From: Prevotella sp. UBA3294
GTDB lineage: Bacteria > Bacteroidota > Bacteroidia > Bacteroidales > Bacteroidaceae
Reading direction: 5' to 3'
Length of the DNA stretch: 16,478 nucleotides
Assembly: GCA_002361535.1 (NCBI GenBank)
Contig: DETG01000068.1
Location: 1 to 16,478, forward strand
Each line of letters opens with the position of its first letter. Positions within the stretch are counted from its first letter, which is position 1. The translations under genes were made by a program, and so were the position numbers. Of this stretch, positions 1 through 5,935 are shown piece after piece. The notes beneath the pieces were generated by a model, which saw only the letters and a list, made by a program, of their open reading frames with translations, made no database searches and was not told the DNA's origin.

Positions 1-2
1 TA

Positions 3-10
3 TATCTTTG
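3..10 (+). promoter_or_regulatory. Bacteroidetes -7 promoter box for the TfoX-N gene
   Basis: TATCTTTG followed by C matches the TAnnTTTG -7 consensus of the Bacteroidetes primary sigma factor. It lies 38 bases before the start codon at 49, giving a leader of about 35 bases. The -33 element would fall outside the window, so only half the promoter can be judged. Confidence 0.6.
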
Positions 11-48
11 CCGAGGAAAGTCTGATTCTAAACAATTTAAATAATATC

Positions 49-366
49 ATGGCAAGCAACGCAGATTTCGTTCAGTATATAGCCGACCAGTGCAGTGGTG
101 CGGGAGAAATTGTTGTTAAGAAGATGTTCGGCGACTATGGCATCTATTGCGATGGCAAAATCTTCGGACTGATTTGTGACGACCGCTTCTATCTGAAACC
201 CACTGAAGCAGCACGTTCTATGCTACGAGAAGAAGAACTGCGCCCGCCCTATGAGGGAGCAAAGGACTATTTCTATATCGCCGATGTGGACGATCGCGAC
301 TATCTGTCTGCTCTCGTTCGTGAGACTTGTAAGGCATTGCCAGAACCAAAAAGACGCAAGAAGTAA
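49..366 (+). CDS. TfoX N-terminal domain protein
   Basis: This 105-residue protein corresponds to the TfoX/Sxy N-terminal domain alone. The recognisable core is 'KKMFGDYGIYCDGKIFGLI' near residues 24-42, then 'RFYLKP' and 'PPYEGAKDYFYI', the usual TfoX_N pattern. It ends in a basic tail (EPKRRKK). In gammaproteobacteria TfoX/Sxy regulates competence, but stand-alone N-domain proteins are widespread and their function is unknown, so no competence role is claimed. The gene has its own -7 box just upstream and ends 20 bases before the stop codon of the convergent LOG-family gene. The assignment is by motif recognition and is fairly sure; the role is not. Confidence 0.85.
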   Translation: MASNADFVQYIADQCSGAGEIVVKKMFGDYGIYCDGKIFGLICDDRFYLKPTEAARSMLREEELRPPYEGAKDYFYIADVDDRDYLSALVRETCKALPEPKRRKK

Positions 367-386
367 AACCTTATTGTTACCAGGAA

Positions 387-1212
387 CTACTGAAGCATGA
401 AGGCCTCCGGGTGTTCTTGGGCTAAGGACTGGAAGGATAGAAGTTGTCCTATGATCTCTTCTGAATCGTCAGTGAGGGTGAGTGAGAGGTTCTTGTATTT
501 GCCCCTTTCTGACAGTTTCAGAAGAAGAGGGTAGGCTGGTATTTCTTCCGTCCAGAACTTGGTGCCGAGGAATATCATCGGGCTGGAGAAGCCATAAGAG
601 AGATAATGATTCTGCTCTGCATCTCTGAAAATTTCGTGCATGGTTCCAGCACTGCCCGGGGTATAGATGATACCGCCAAAAGGCAATGTGAGGATATGGT
701 TTTCCCGGATGCTGTTCTCAAAGAATTTGGCTATATGCGTGGCAAATGGTGTCGATGCGCCCTGCCATCCAAGCGCCGAGGTGAGTGGCTTCCATAGCGC
801 CAGGTCCACCCCCGCTGAGCATGCAGAATCCTTGTTCGGTCAGTTGCTTAGTGAGAAAAACGATTTGACGAAACTTCGCATCTGTCCGCAACATGGCATG
901 TCCACCCATGACACCGATGCACTTCAGATAGTTGTGACTACGAAAGAACTCACCTAATGCAACATATACTCCATGGTCATGCAGCGTGCGGGCCATGGAT
1001 TCCTTGATGTCGTTGGTCTGCTTTCCCTTGGAAAGATAGTGGCGGTAAACCTGCGTGTCAAGACAGTTGTCTAATTGCCCTGGTTCGCCTGAAGTGAAGT
1101 CACCATAGAGCTCTTGGGCACTGTAAAGCTGCGTACGGCTTACATCGAAAGGCACAGACTTCAGGTACTCCACGATTGGCGCAATGTCAGAATAGTTGGC
1201 TTTTCTTATCAT
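387..1212 (-). pseudogene. LOG-family (lysine-decarboxylase-like) nucleotide-binding protein, broken by a +1 frameshift
   Basis: Two overlapping reading frames together make one protein. The first, starting at the ATG at 1212, carries 'CIGVMGG' and 'SGGGPGAME' (about residues 133-141). The second carries the LOG signature 'PGSAGTMHE' (about 185-193) and runs to the TAG at 387. The frames meet at 'AWMAG' / 'GASTPF'. Removing one base of the CCC run at 760-762 (GGG on the coding strand) restores a continuous protein of about 274 residues. LOG proteins release nucleobases from nucleotide monophosphates (cytokinin-activating LOG, bacterial PpnN); the usual motif is PGGxGTxxE, so Ser replaces the second Gly here. 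About 95 residues precede the Rossmann core. The start was chosen because a good promoter ends about 40 bases upstream and an earlier Met would lie over that promoter. It could be a true pseudogene, a sequencing error, or less likely a recoding site. Confidence 0.8.
760..762 (-). other. Frameshift point in the LOG-family gene
   Basis: The coding strand reads GCA GGG CGC ATC in the upstream frame, while the conserved downstream sequence needs GCA GGx GCA TCG (Ala-Gly-Ala-Ser). One extra G in the three-base G run explains the shift exactly. The run is too short to be a classical slippery heptamer, and no obvious stimulatory stem-loop was seen beside it. Confidence 0.75.
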
Positions 1213-1251
1213 AAAAGGGAGAACGTTGCGAATTATAGTGAAACTACACAG

Positions 1252-1281
1252 CAAAAATACTAATTTTTTTCGTTTTGCAAA
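1252..1281 (-). promoter_or_regulatory. Promoter of the LOG-family gene
   Basis: On the minus strand TATTTTTG (1259 to 1252) matches the TAnnTTTG -7 box, with TTTG (1281 to 1278) 18 bases upstream as the -33 element. The leader to the ATG at 1212 is about 35 bases. It lies back to back with the promoter of the alpha/beta hydrolase, in a spacer of 109 bases. Confidence 0.6.
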
Positions 1282-1284
1282 TGA

Positions 1285-1312
1285 TTTGGCTTTTTTTTTT
1301 GTAGTATCTTTG
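1285..1312 (+). promoter_or_regulatory. Promoter of the alpha/beta hydrolase gene
   Basis: TATCTTTG at 1305-1312 fits the -7 box. TTTG at 1285-1288 is a possible -33 box, but the 16-base spacer is shorter than usual. The start codon is only nine bases beyond the box, so the transcript would have a leader of roughly five bases or fewer. Confidence 0.6.
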
Positions 1313-1321
1313 CACACAGAT

Positions 1322-2017
1322 ATGAAACAGACATTACAGATTGGTGGGCGTCAATGCCTGCTTTACACAGAAAGAGGACAGCAACCACAGGTGTTGCTCA
1401 TCCAGACGTTAGGCGAACAGGAACGTGACAGCATCGATAATGAAGTGGCGATGATTAGCGAGGCTACTGGCGCGTCGTTCGTGATGGCTGCATTAGCCAT
1501 CGGCGACTGGGAGGTGGAACTCACGCCGTGGCACGACCCTGCCATATCGAAGCGTCAGGACGTGGGCGAACATGCTTTCGATACGTTAGATTATATTACC
1601 CAAAGTCTTATTCCTTATTTAAAGAAGCAGTTCGGCAGTCTGCCAGTCGTTCTGGGCGGCTATTCCTTGGGCGGACTTTTTTCTCGCTGGGCAGCATCGA
1701 AGGTTGAATGCTTCGATGCTGTGGCAGCCGTGTCACCGTCGTTGTGGATTGATGCCTGGTGCGGTTTCTCAGATGCCCATGCTGTCAATGCGCATTACGT
1801 ATATCTTAGTCTTGGCGACCGCGAGGAGCATACTCGCAACAAGGCCATCGCGCAGGTAGGCAACAACGTGCGCTGGGAGCATGAGCACCTGAAGCAACTC
1901 CTCGGTGCAGACAACACGACGCTGGAATGGAACACGGGCAATCATTTCGTGGATGGTGCCCGCCGCACTGCTAAGGGTTTTGCTTGGTGCATCCACAAAA
2001 TAGCAAATCGTAAATAG
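1322..2017 (+). CDS. Alpha/beta-hydrolase (putative esterase)
   Basis: The protein is 231 residues when started at the ATG at 1322. An ATG at 1196 is also in frame but would place the promoter inside the gene, and its extra 42 residues look like translated AT-rich spacer. The nucleophile elbow GYSLGG is at residues 113-118 with Ser115 as the likely nucleophile. Asp166 in 'SLGDREE' and His208 in 'GNHFVDG' are plausible remaining triad members, in the order and spacing normal for the fold. No signal peptide is visible, so it is probably cytoplasmic. The arrangement resembles the putative-esterase/esterase D group, but the substrate cannot be read from the sequence. It is transcribed away from the broken LOG-family gene. 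Confidence 0.8.
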   Translation: MKQTLQIGGRQCLLYTERGQQPQVLLIQTLGEQERDSIDNEVAMISEATGASFVMAALAIGDWEVELTPWHDPAISKRQDVGEHAFDTLDYITQSLIPYLKKQFGSLPVVLGGYSLGGLFSRWAASKVECFDAVAAVSPSLWIDAWCGFSDAHAVNAHYVYLSLGDREEHTRNKAIAQVGNNVRWEHEHLKQLLGADNTTLEWNTGNHFVDGARRTAKGFAWCIHKIANRK

Positions 2018-2030
2018 TCAAATTTTGGTG

Positions 2031-2366
2031 TTACTCATCTTCATCGGGATTGATGGTGCTAAGGCTGAACTCCGATAGCTGCATTGTGCTGCCGCTCACG
2101 CAAGAGCTGATCTCCAAACGGAAATACATGTAGTAGCTGGGGGCGGCGATTGTGTAGCTGTAGGTCTTGCAGTTGACGTCGCCCATGCCGCCGTTGCTCA
2201 CTTCGGAGAGCAGCTCCCAGTCGTCGTAGGCCGGTGTGGTGACAATAATAAGGCGGCGGATGGTGTCGCGCTGTTCTGCCATTTGCGAAAAAAAAGTCTC
2301 TGGAATAAAGAAAAGTTCTTTATTCATTCTTTTCTTTGGCGCAAAGAAAAGAAGCAAAAGAAACAT
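2031..2366 (-). pseudogene. C-terminal remnant of a discoidin-like (F5/8 type C) extracellular protein
   Basis: The open frame covers 111 codons, but only the last 85 or so look like real protein. 'YYMYFRLEISS' followed by 'GSTMQLSEFSL' resembles the closing strands of the discoidin-like domains found at the ends of many Bacteroidales surface glycosidases and lipoproteins. There is no signal peptide, no N-terminal domain and no -7 box in front. The first 26 or so codons are just the translation of an A/T-rich palindrome (2327-2353). This suggests the 5' part of a larger gene was lost by rearrangement at the palindrome. The TAA at 2031 lies 13 bases from the stop of the convergent hydrolase. 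A small expressed protein starting at the ATG near 2282 is possible but less likely. Confidence 0.5.
2327..2353. repeat. Perfect 12-bp palindrome with 3-base loop
   Basis: TTCTTTTCTTTG (2327-2338) and CAAAGAAAAGAA (2342-2353) are perfect inverted copies around GCG. Similar 'ctttggcgcaaag' hairpins are, from general familiarity, scattered in Bacteroidales intergenic DNA. It marks the edge of the gene remnant and the beginning of the repeat island. Confidence 0.75.
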
Positions 2367-2380
2367 CCACCCTAACCCGT

Positions 2381-2458
2381 CCTTCCCCTATATGGGAAGG
2401 CTCAACCGCTTCTCCCGTCGCTCTTTCATTAAGGTAAGCTCGCCCCATCAAAGGGGCG
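2381..2458. repeat. Two short REP-like G/C hairpins
   Basis: CCTTCCC (2381-2387) pairs with GGGAAGG (2394-2400), and CGCCCC (2441-2446) pairs with GGGGCG (2453-2458), each with a six-base loop. Their C-run/G-run form resembles the units of the larger element at 2684-2940, so they may be degenerate members of the same family. Confidence 0.5.
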
Positions 2459-2480
2459 GCTTGATTATTTGTCGGCTTAC

Positions 2481-2564
2481 GCCAGTGCCTTTGTGCTGGT
2501 GCCCTTGTATCGTTGCCCTTGTATCAGTAGTCTTGTGCTGGTATTCTTCTGCTGGTGTCCTTGC
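2481..2564. repeat. 14-bp degenerate tandem repeat, six copies
   Basis: Six head-to-tail 14-base units start at 2481, 2495, 2509, 2523, 2537 and 2551 with approximate consensus GCTGGTGCCCTTGT. A seventh partial unit may follow. The period holds exactly at 14 although individual copies differ by several bases. Because 14 is not a multiple of three and no gene covers it, this is a noncoding minisatellite rather than a protein repeat. Confidence 0.75.
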
Positions 2565-2683
2565 GCCAAACTTGATGGATTTCTGTTCCCTTTTGCCAAT
2601 TATCATTGTGATGATTTATAGCAAATCAGAAACCCTTATACTCGATGCTGCAGAATAAGTTATTCGTTGGAGTGGAGATACAG

Positions 2684-2940
2684 AAAAGTTACTGACCCCA
2701 CCCCTTACCCCTCCCCTACGATGGGAGGGGAGTTGCTGCGCTGTGAGAGCCTACCCCCAACCCCTCCCAAAAGGAGGGGAGTTACTGCGCTGAGTACACA
2801 TGGTTCAAAGTCCTATACGATGAGTCCGCATGGCACTCCCTCCCTTTGGGAGGACTGGGGTGGGCCTCCTGTCCGCATGGCATTCCCCTCCCATCGTAGG
2901 GGAGGGGTGGAGCGTAGCGAGGGGTGGGGTCAGTAATTTT
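2684..2940. repeat. 257-bp nested inverted repeat built from four G/C-rich units
   Basis: The outer arms are 2684-2731 and 2884-2940. Both carry TTACTGACCCCACCCC and CCCCTCCCCTACGATGGGAG in the same order when one is reverse-complemented; the right arm has about ten extra bases between these blocks. Each half is itself duplicated. GGGGAGTTnCTGCGCTG occurs at 2727-2743 and 2776-2792 (period 49), and GTCCGCATGGCA occurs at 2824-2835 and 2871-2882 (period 47). The inner units (about 2751-2781 and 2834-2866) are also inverted copies. The whole could fold into one long cruciform or RNA hairpin. Units of this CCCCTCCC...GGGAGGGG style are REP-like. No transposase is nearby. Confidence 0.8.
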
Positions 2941-3096
2941 GTTCTGCATGATTTGAGATACTCCGTTGAGTTCTTTCACTCTGTGCGATAATATTGTCAG
3001 GATAATTCGTAATTAATTAATGGTTGTGAAAGAATGCTAATTGAAAGAAGGGAAAAGATTGGGGTGTACAGAAGTGTCTAAAAGTGCCTTTTTGTG
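2941..3096. other. Intergenic stretch with one 9-bp inverted repeat, no gene seen
   Basis: This part of the repeat island holds no credible reading frame or promoter box. The only structure noticed is TTCTTTCAC (2971-2979) with its exact inverse GTGAAAGAA (3026-3034), separated by 46 bases. That could be chance in AT-rich DNA. Confidence 0.4.
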
Positions 3097-3182
3097 CAAG
3101 TAAAGTCTATTTGGGGGCAAAGTAGAGTCTAACTTAGATGCAAGTAAAGTCTGATTTGAACCCAAGTAGAGTTTAAGTAACG
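3097..3182. repeat. Degenerate 21-23-bp tandem repeat, four copies
   Basis: Units begin at 3097, 3118, 3141 and 3163 with the shared core CAAGTARAGTCT followed by a T-rich or mixed tail. The G/A alternation (AGTAAAGT, AGTAGAGT, AGTAAAGT, AGTAGAGT) suggests an older 44-bp dimer. No reading frame or promoter overlaps it. Confidence 0.65.
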
Positions 3183-3235
3183 TTTACGTAGGCTCTGTTT
3201 AGGGTCGTTCCAGACGTTTCTAACACCTGTTCCAC

Positions 3236-3326
3236 CGTCATCTACGACTCGTTCCGCCGTCACGATCCACTTGTAGATGCCGTCGGAACGGGTGAAAGCA
3301 CCGTTCCGAACGACTCTTAGATGACG
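3236..3326. repeat. 91-bp imperfect palindrome
   Basis: CGTCATCTACGACTCGTTCC (3236-3255) matches the reverse complement of 3307-3326 at 17 of 20 positions. An inner pair, GTTCCGCCGTCA with TGCCGTCGGAAC, matches at 10 of 12. The motif GTTCC/GGAAC recurs several times around it. It could be a small nonautonomous element or a structured RNA; the sequence alone does not decide. Confidence 0.6.
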
Positions 3327-3367
3327 TTTCTTCGAAAAGCCATGGATTTTACTTTTGAAAGTTTGCT

Positions 3368-3386
3368 GGGTGCCCTGAGGGCACCC
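3368..3386. repeat. Strong 9-bp G/C hairpin
   Basis: GGGTGCCCT (3368-3376) and AGGGCACCC (3378-3386) are perfect inverse copies around one base. The form suits a terminator on either strand, but no U-tract follows and no gene ends nearby, so it is listed as a repeat. Confidence 0.6.
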
Positions 3387-3419
3387 CCCAGAAGAGTCAT
3401 TTAGTTCTTTTACTTCACA

Positions 3420-3507
3420 AAAACGGTGTTTCTGACCACTAAAAACTATGTTTTTGACCCAAAAATACTATGTTTTTGGACTCTAAAAACATAGTTTTTG
3501 CAAGTCG
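3420..3507. repeat. A/T-rich 20-24-bp tandem repeat with embedded hairpin
   Basis: Four related units start near 3420, 3441, 3461 and 3485, each of the form AAAAActatgTTTTTgac. The last unit is inverted in its core, so CTATGTTTTT (3468-3477) pairs perfectly with AAAAACATAG (3485-3494) around a seven-base loop. No gene covers the array. The 190 bases after it, up to 3694, contain no credible gene or promoter. Confidence 0.65.
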
Positions 3508-3694
3508 AAAATGCCGGGTTTTACTAACGTATTCATTATCAACACCTTACCAAACTTCGTCAGAATCGCTCATTTTCGACCGAGAGGGCGGTTGGTTCTC
3601 CCCGTGCCCGTATTTCGCGTTAAACGAAGTTAATTTGTTAAGTATATTCAAATTTTTAACAATTCATCCAACACTTTTACAGACAACTCTGCCG

Positions 3695-3874
3695 TCAGCT
3701 CTTGAACTTGCGCAGAATGACAACCACCAGTGCCGAACAGAGGATGGAGAGTGTCAAGACAACGCCAACGAACAACCTCATGCCGATGGCACCGTTGAAG
3801 TAGAGCATACAGAGAATCACTAACAACATGGTCTCGAATGCTGTGAGAAGGAGAATCACTTTGTTTCTGTTCAT
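3695..3874 (-). CDS. Tiny two-TM membrane protein
   Basis: The protein is 59 residues, starting at the ATG at 3874. A longer in-frame extension upstream overlaps the repressor gene and translates to low-complexity Arg/Ser-rich sequence, so it was not used. Two hydrophobic segments at about residues 5-26 and 33-54 are joined by a short 'FNGAIGMR' turn, and the C-terminus is basic (RKFKS), typical of a small integral membrane protein. It lies 28 bases downstream of the Arc-type repressor gene and probably shares its transcript. No family name is recognised. Its position beside an SPFH protein suggests a membrane-associated partner role (inference only). Confidence 0.65.
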   Translation of the reverse strand: MNRNKVILLLTAFETMLLVILCMLYFNGAIGMRLFVGVVLTLSILCSALVVVILRKFKS

Positions 3875-3902
3875 ATCTGGAATTTTTTTGTACTGTTGAA
3901 TT

Positions 3903-4094
3903 CTATTGTTCTTCTTGATGACTTCCTTTTTTCTTCGGCTGACGGCCTGCCTTGCGCAGCGCCTCGGCGATGATCCACTGCAGCTGACCATTGGTGCTGC
4001 GGAACTCATCGGCGGCCCATGCCTCGATTGCATCCATCGTCTCGCTGTCAATGCGCAAGACGAAGCTTTTTGATTTGTTTTTTTCCTTAGCCAT
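3903..4094 (-). CDS. Arc-type ribbon-helix-helix DNA-binding protein
   Basis: In this 63-residue protein a basic start (MAKEKNKSK) leads into 'SFVLRIDSE', the DNA-contacting beta strand of an Arc/MetJ-type fold. 'TMDAIEAWAADEFRS' and 'NGQLQWIIAEALRKAG' follow as the two helices. A Lys/Gln-rich tail ends the protein. Such proteins bind DNA as dimers. It sits 115 bases downstream of the SPFH gene on the same strand, with no convincing -7 box in that gap, and is followed by the tiny membrane protein. The SPFH/Arc neighbourhood is one I recall from other Bacteroidales genomes, so it may regulate its own operon. The target is unknown. Confidence 0.85.
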   Translation of the reverse strand: MAKEKNKSKSFVLRIDSETMDAIEAWAADEFRSTNGQLQWIIAEALRKAGRQPKKKGSHQEEQ

Positions 4095-4209
4095 CGTTCT
4101 ATTTCAATGAATCATGTTTTGCATTCTCATCGATTGAGGGTGCAAAGGAGCGAAGGTACGTGCGTGTGAGGAATGAAGCAAGCGAATCTTGAGAAAGATG
4201 AATAACCGA

Positions 4210-5160
4210 TTAGTGGTTCAGCGTGCCGGTGTTCACCACAGGTTGTGCACTCTCATCACCGCAGAGCACCACCATGAGGTTGCTCACCATTGCTGCCTTC
4301 TTGTCATCATCAAGTTCCACCACCTCCTCGTCGGAGAGACGCTTGAGGGCCATCTTCACCATCGAGACAGCACCCTCAACGATCTTCTCACGGGCCGTGA
4401 TGATGGCTGAAGCCTGCTGGCGACGCAGCATGACGGCGGCTATCTCGGGGGCATAGGCCAGGTAGTTGATGCGGGCCTCGACGACTTCGATACCCGCCAT
4501 GTCGAGCCGTTCGTCGAGCTTTCGCTCCAGTTCCTTGTTGATCTCATCACTACCGTCGCGAAGGGTAAGCTCACCATCCTGACCTTCATCGGTGTTGTCG
4601 TAGGCATACTGTCCGGCCACCTGACGCAGGGCGGCATCACTCTGAACGCGTACAAAGCGCTCGAAGGCAGCCATCAGACTCTTGGTGTCACCGCTGCCCA
4701 CGGAAGATGCACCGGGAGAAGCCATCGTCTGCGAGTCGATCTCGAACATGGCCTTGTAGGTATCTTTCAGTCGCCACACCAACACGAGACCGATCATGAT
4801 CGGGTTTCCAGTCTTGTCGTTCACTTTGATGGGCTCGGCATCCATGTTGCGAGCACGGAGTGACAGCTTCTTCGTCGAGCAGAAGGGGTTGATCCAGTAG
4901 TAACCGGTCTTGGTGAACGTGCCGCGATATTTTCCGAAAAAGGTGATGACGCGCGCCTCGTTGGGTTCGAGCATCAGGAATCCACACCATAACATCGTGG
5001 AAAGGATGAGCACAAGTACACCGACGCAGATCATCGTGATACTGTATTCGATGCCATACACAATCAGGGCCAGACTGCCCAAGGTGACTAAAATGCTCAC
5101 AAACAACATCAAGAAACCGTTGAGTGTGAGTCCTTCATAGGGGATTTCTTTCTTTTCCAT
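4210..5160 (-). CDS. SPFH/Band 7 (prohibitin-like) membrane protein
   Basis: This 316-residue protein has two N-terminal membrane segments at about residues 12-35 and 39-62. The SPFH domain starts at 'EPNEARVITFFGKYRGTF' (65-82) and continues through 'GYYWINPF', 'KVNDKTGNPIMIGLVLVWRL' and a charged helical part to about 260 ('RRQQASAIITAREKIVEGA'). The latter is the usual coiled-coil region of the family. The last 40 or so residues are acidic then hydrophobic. SPFH proteins oligomerise into membrane scaffolds and often control membrane proteases or membrane order. Which of these applies here cannot be read off. It is the first gene of a likely three-gene unit and has a -7 box at 5199-5206. 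Confidence 0.9.
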   Translation of the reverse strand: MEKKEIPYEGLTLNGFLMLFVSILVTLGSLALIVYGIEYSITMICVGVLVLILSTMLWCGFLMLEPNEARVITFFGKYRGTFTKTGYYWINPFCSTKKLSLRARNMDAEPIKVNDKTGNPIMIGLVLVWRLKDTYKAMFEIDSQTMASPGASSVGSGDTKSLMAAFERFVRVQSDAALRQVAGQYAYDNTDEGQDGELTLRDGSDEINKELERKLDERLDMAGIEVVEARINYLAYAPEIAAVMLRRQQASAIITAREKIVEGAVSMVKMALKRLSDEEVVELDDDKKAAMVSNLMVVLCGDESAQPVVNTGTLNH

Positions 5161-5198
5161 AATTATAATGCTTTAAAAGTGATATCATTTTGATATTG

Positions 5199-5206
5199 CA
5201 AATGTA
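5199..5206 (-). promoter_or_regulatory. -7 promoter box of the SPFH gene
   Basis: The minus strand reads TACATTTG then C, a full match to TAnnTTTG, 38 bases before the start codon at 5160. No convincing TTTG is found about 20 bases further upstream, so the -33 element is weak or absent. Confidence 0.55.
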
Positions 5207-5276
5207 CGTGTTTTTCCTTTTCGATAGATCATTTGCCCCATAATCTTAGCATTATTATCAGAATCTTCACGTTTGT

Positions 5277-5307
5277 TAACCTCAAACAACTCTTTTGTTT
5301 GAGGTTA
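5277..5307 (-). terminator. 13-bp perfect stem-loop after the FHA gene
   Basis: TAACCTCAAACAA (5277-5289) pairs perfectly with TTGTTTGAGGTTA (5295-5307) around a five-base loop. It begins 50 bases past the FHA stop codon and precedes the SPFH promoter, so it probably ends the HU-SPOR/FHA transcript. The stem is not followed by a clear U-tract, which keeps the call moderate. Confidence 0.55.
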
Positions 5308-5357
5308 TCACCTAAAAAGCAGATAAGCTGTTCCCGACAAGTCGAAGGCTGACGGGA

Positions 5358-5894
5358 TCATTGTGAGTCTTCCTCTTCTGTCCCCCGGAGAATGATGCTG
5401 GTGGCACCTATCGTAAAGAGGGTACCGTTCTCGATCCGTCGGCGTTCACGCTGTTTGATCTCCACGTTGTCAACGAACGTGCCGGTATTGCTGTTGTTGT
5501 CGGAGAGCGTGTAGCAGATGTTACCTTGTTTGTCGTATTTCACATTGATGGTGCAGTGGTTCAGATCGACACTGGGATCAACTGTCTCAAAAGGCGTGTT
5601 GACGGGATTCCCTTTCTGGTAGCGACCGATCACATTGTCGCCTAATTGCAGGGGAATCACCTGTTTGTAGTGGAACACGTTTTCGATAACGATGATCGAT
5701 CCGAATCCTTTCTCGTTGGCATTTTCATCGGGGTTCTCGTCTTTCTGTCGGTTGCGTAACTTCGAGACACCGATGCGTATGCCGAATTGCTTTCCGCATT
5801 CGGGGCATTGGAACACTAAGCTCTGTCCGTCCTGATACTGTGTCTCATCGAAAGTAATGTAATTGTCGCATTTGGGGCATCTTACTCGCTTCAT
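5358..5894 (-). CDS. Zinc-ribbon plus FHA-domain protein
   Basis: The protein is 178 residues from the ATG at 5894. A GTG at 5918 would add eight residues, but the zinc ribbon begins right at 'MKRVRCPKC', which favours the ATG. Cys6, Cys9, Cys30 and Cys33 form a CxxC...CxxC zinc ribbon like the MJ0042 type. A polar linker (about 45-63) follows, then an FHA domain from about 66 to 172 with 'NVIGR', 'DPSVDLNHCTI' and 'DNNSNTGTFVDN', the usual conserved phosphothreonine-binding loops. FHA domains read phosphothreonine, so a partner Ser/Thr kinase is expected, but none is in the window. The start lies 41 bases after the stop codon of the HU-SPOR gene, implying one transcript. Confidence 0.85.
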   Translation of the reverse strand: MKRVRCPKCDNYITFDETQYQDGQSLVFQCPECGKQFGIRIGVSKLRNRQKDENPDENANEKGFGSIIVIENVFHYKQVIPLQLGDNVIGRYQKGNPVNTPFETVDPSVDLNHCTINVKYDKQGNICYTLSDNNSNTGTFVDNVEIKQRERRRIENGTLFTIGATSIILRGTEEEDSQ

Positions 5895-5935
5895 GCTGTA
5901 TCCGGTTTGTGTTTTCACAGAAAGCGTGAAAACGG

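Noticed and set aside
1196..1321. N-terminal extension of the alpha/beta hydrolase to an upstream ATG
   Set aside because: It would run across both divergent promoters, and its residues are translated AT-rich spacer; the ATG at 1322 follows the -7 box.
2236..2936. Two plus-strand frames of 140 and 89 codons across the repeat island
   Set aside because: They only translate palindromes, the 14-bp tandem array and the C/G-run repeats; the products are Pro- and Ser-rich low complexity with no promoter.
3368..3386. G/C hairpin considered as a rho-independent terminator
   Set aside because: No U-tract follows on either strand and no gene ends within 300 bases.
2481..3507. Tandem arrays considered as a CRISPR array
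   Set aside because: Units are contiguous or nearly so, degenerate and 14-24 bases long, without unique spacers of constant length or cas genes.
3470..3823. 117-codon plus-strand frame after the A/T repeat array
   Set aside because: It starts inside the repeat, overlaps the tiny membrane gene in antisense, and shows no domain, signal peptide or -7 box.
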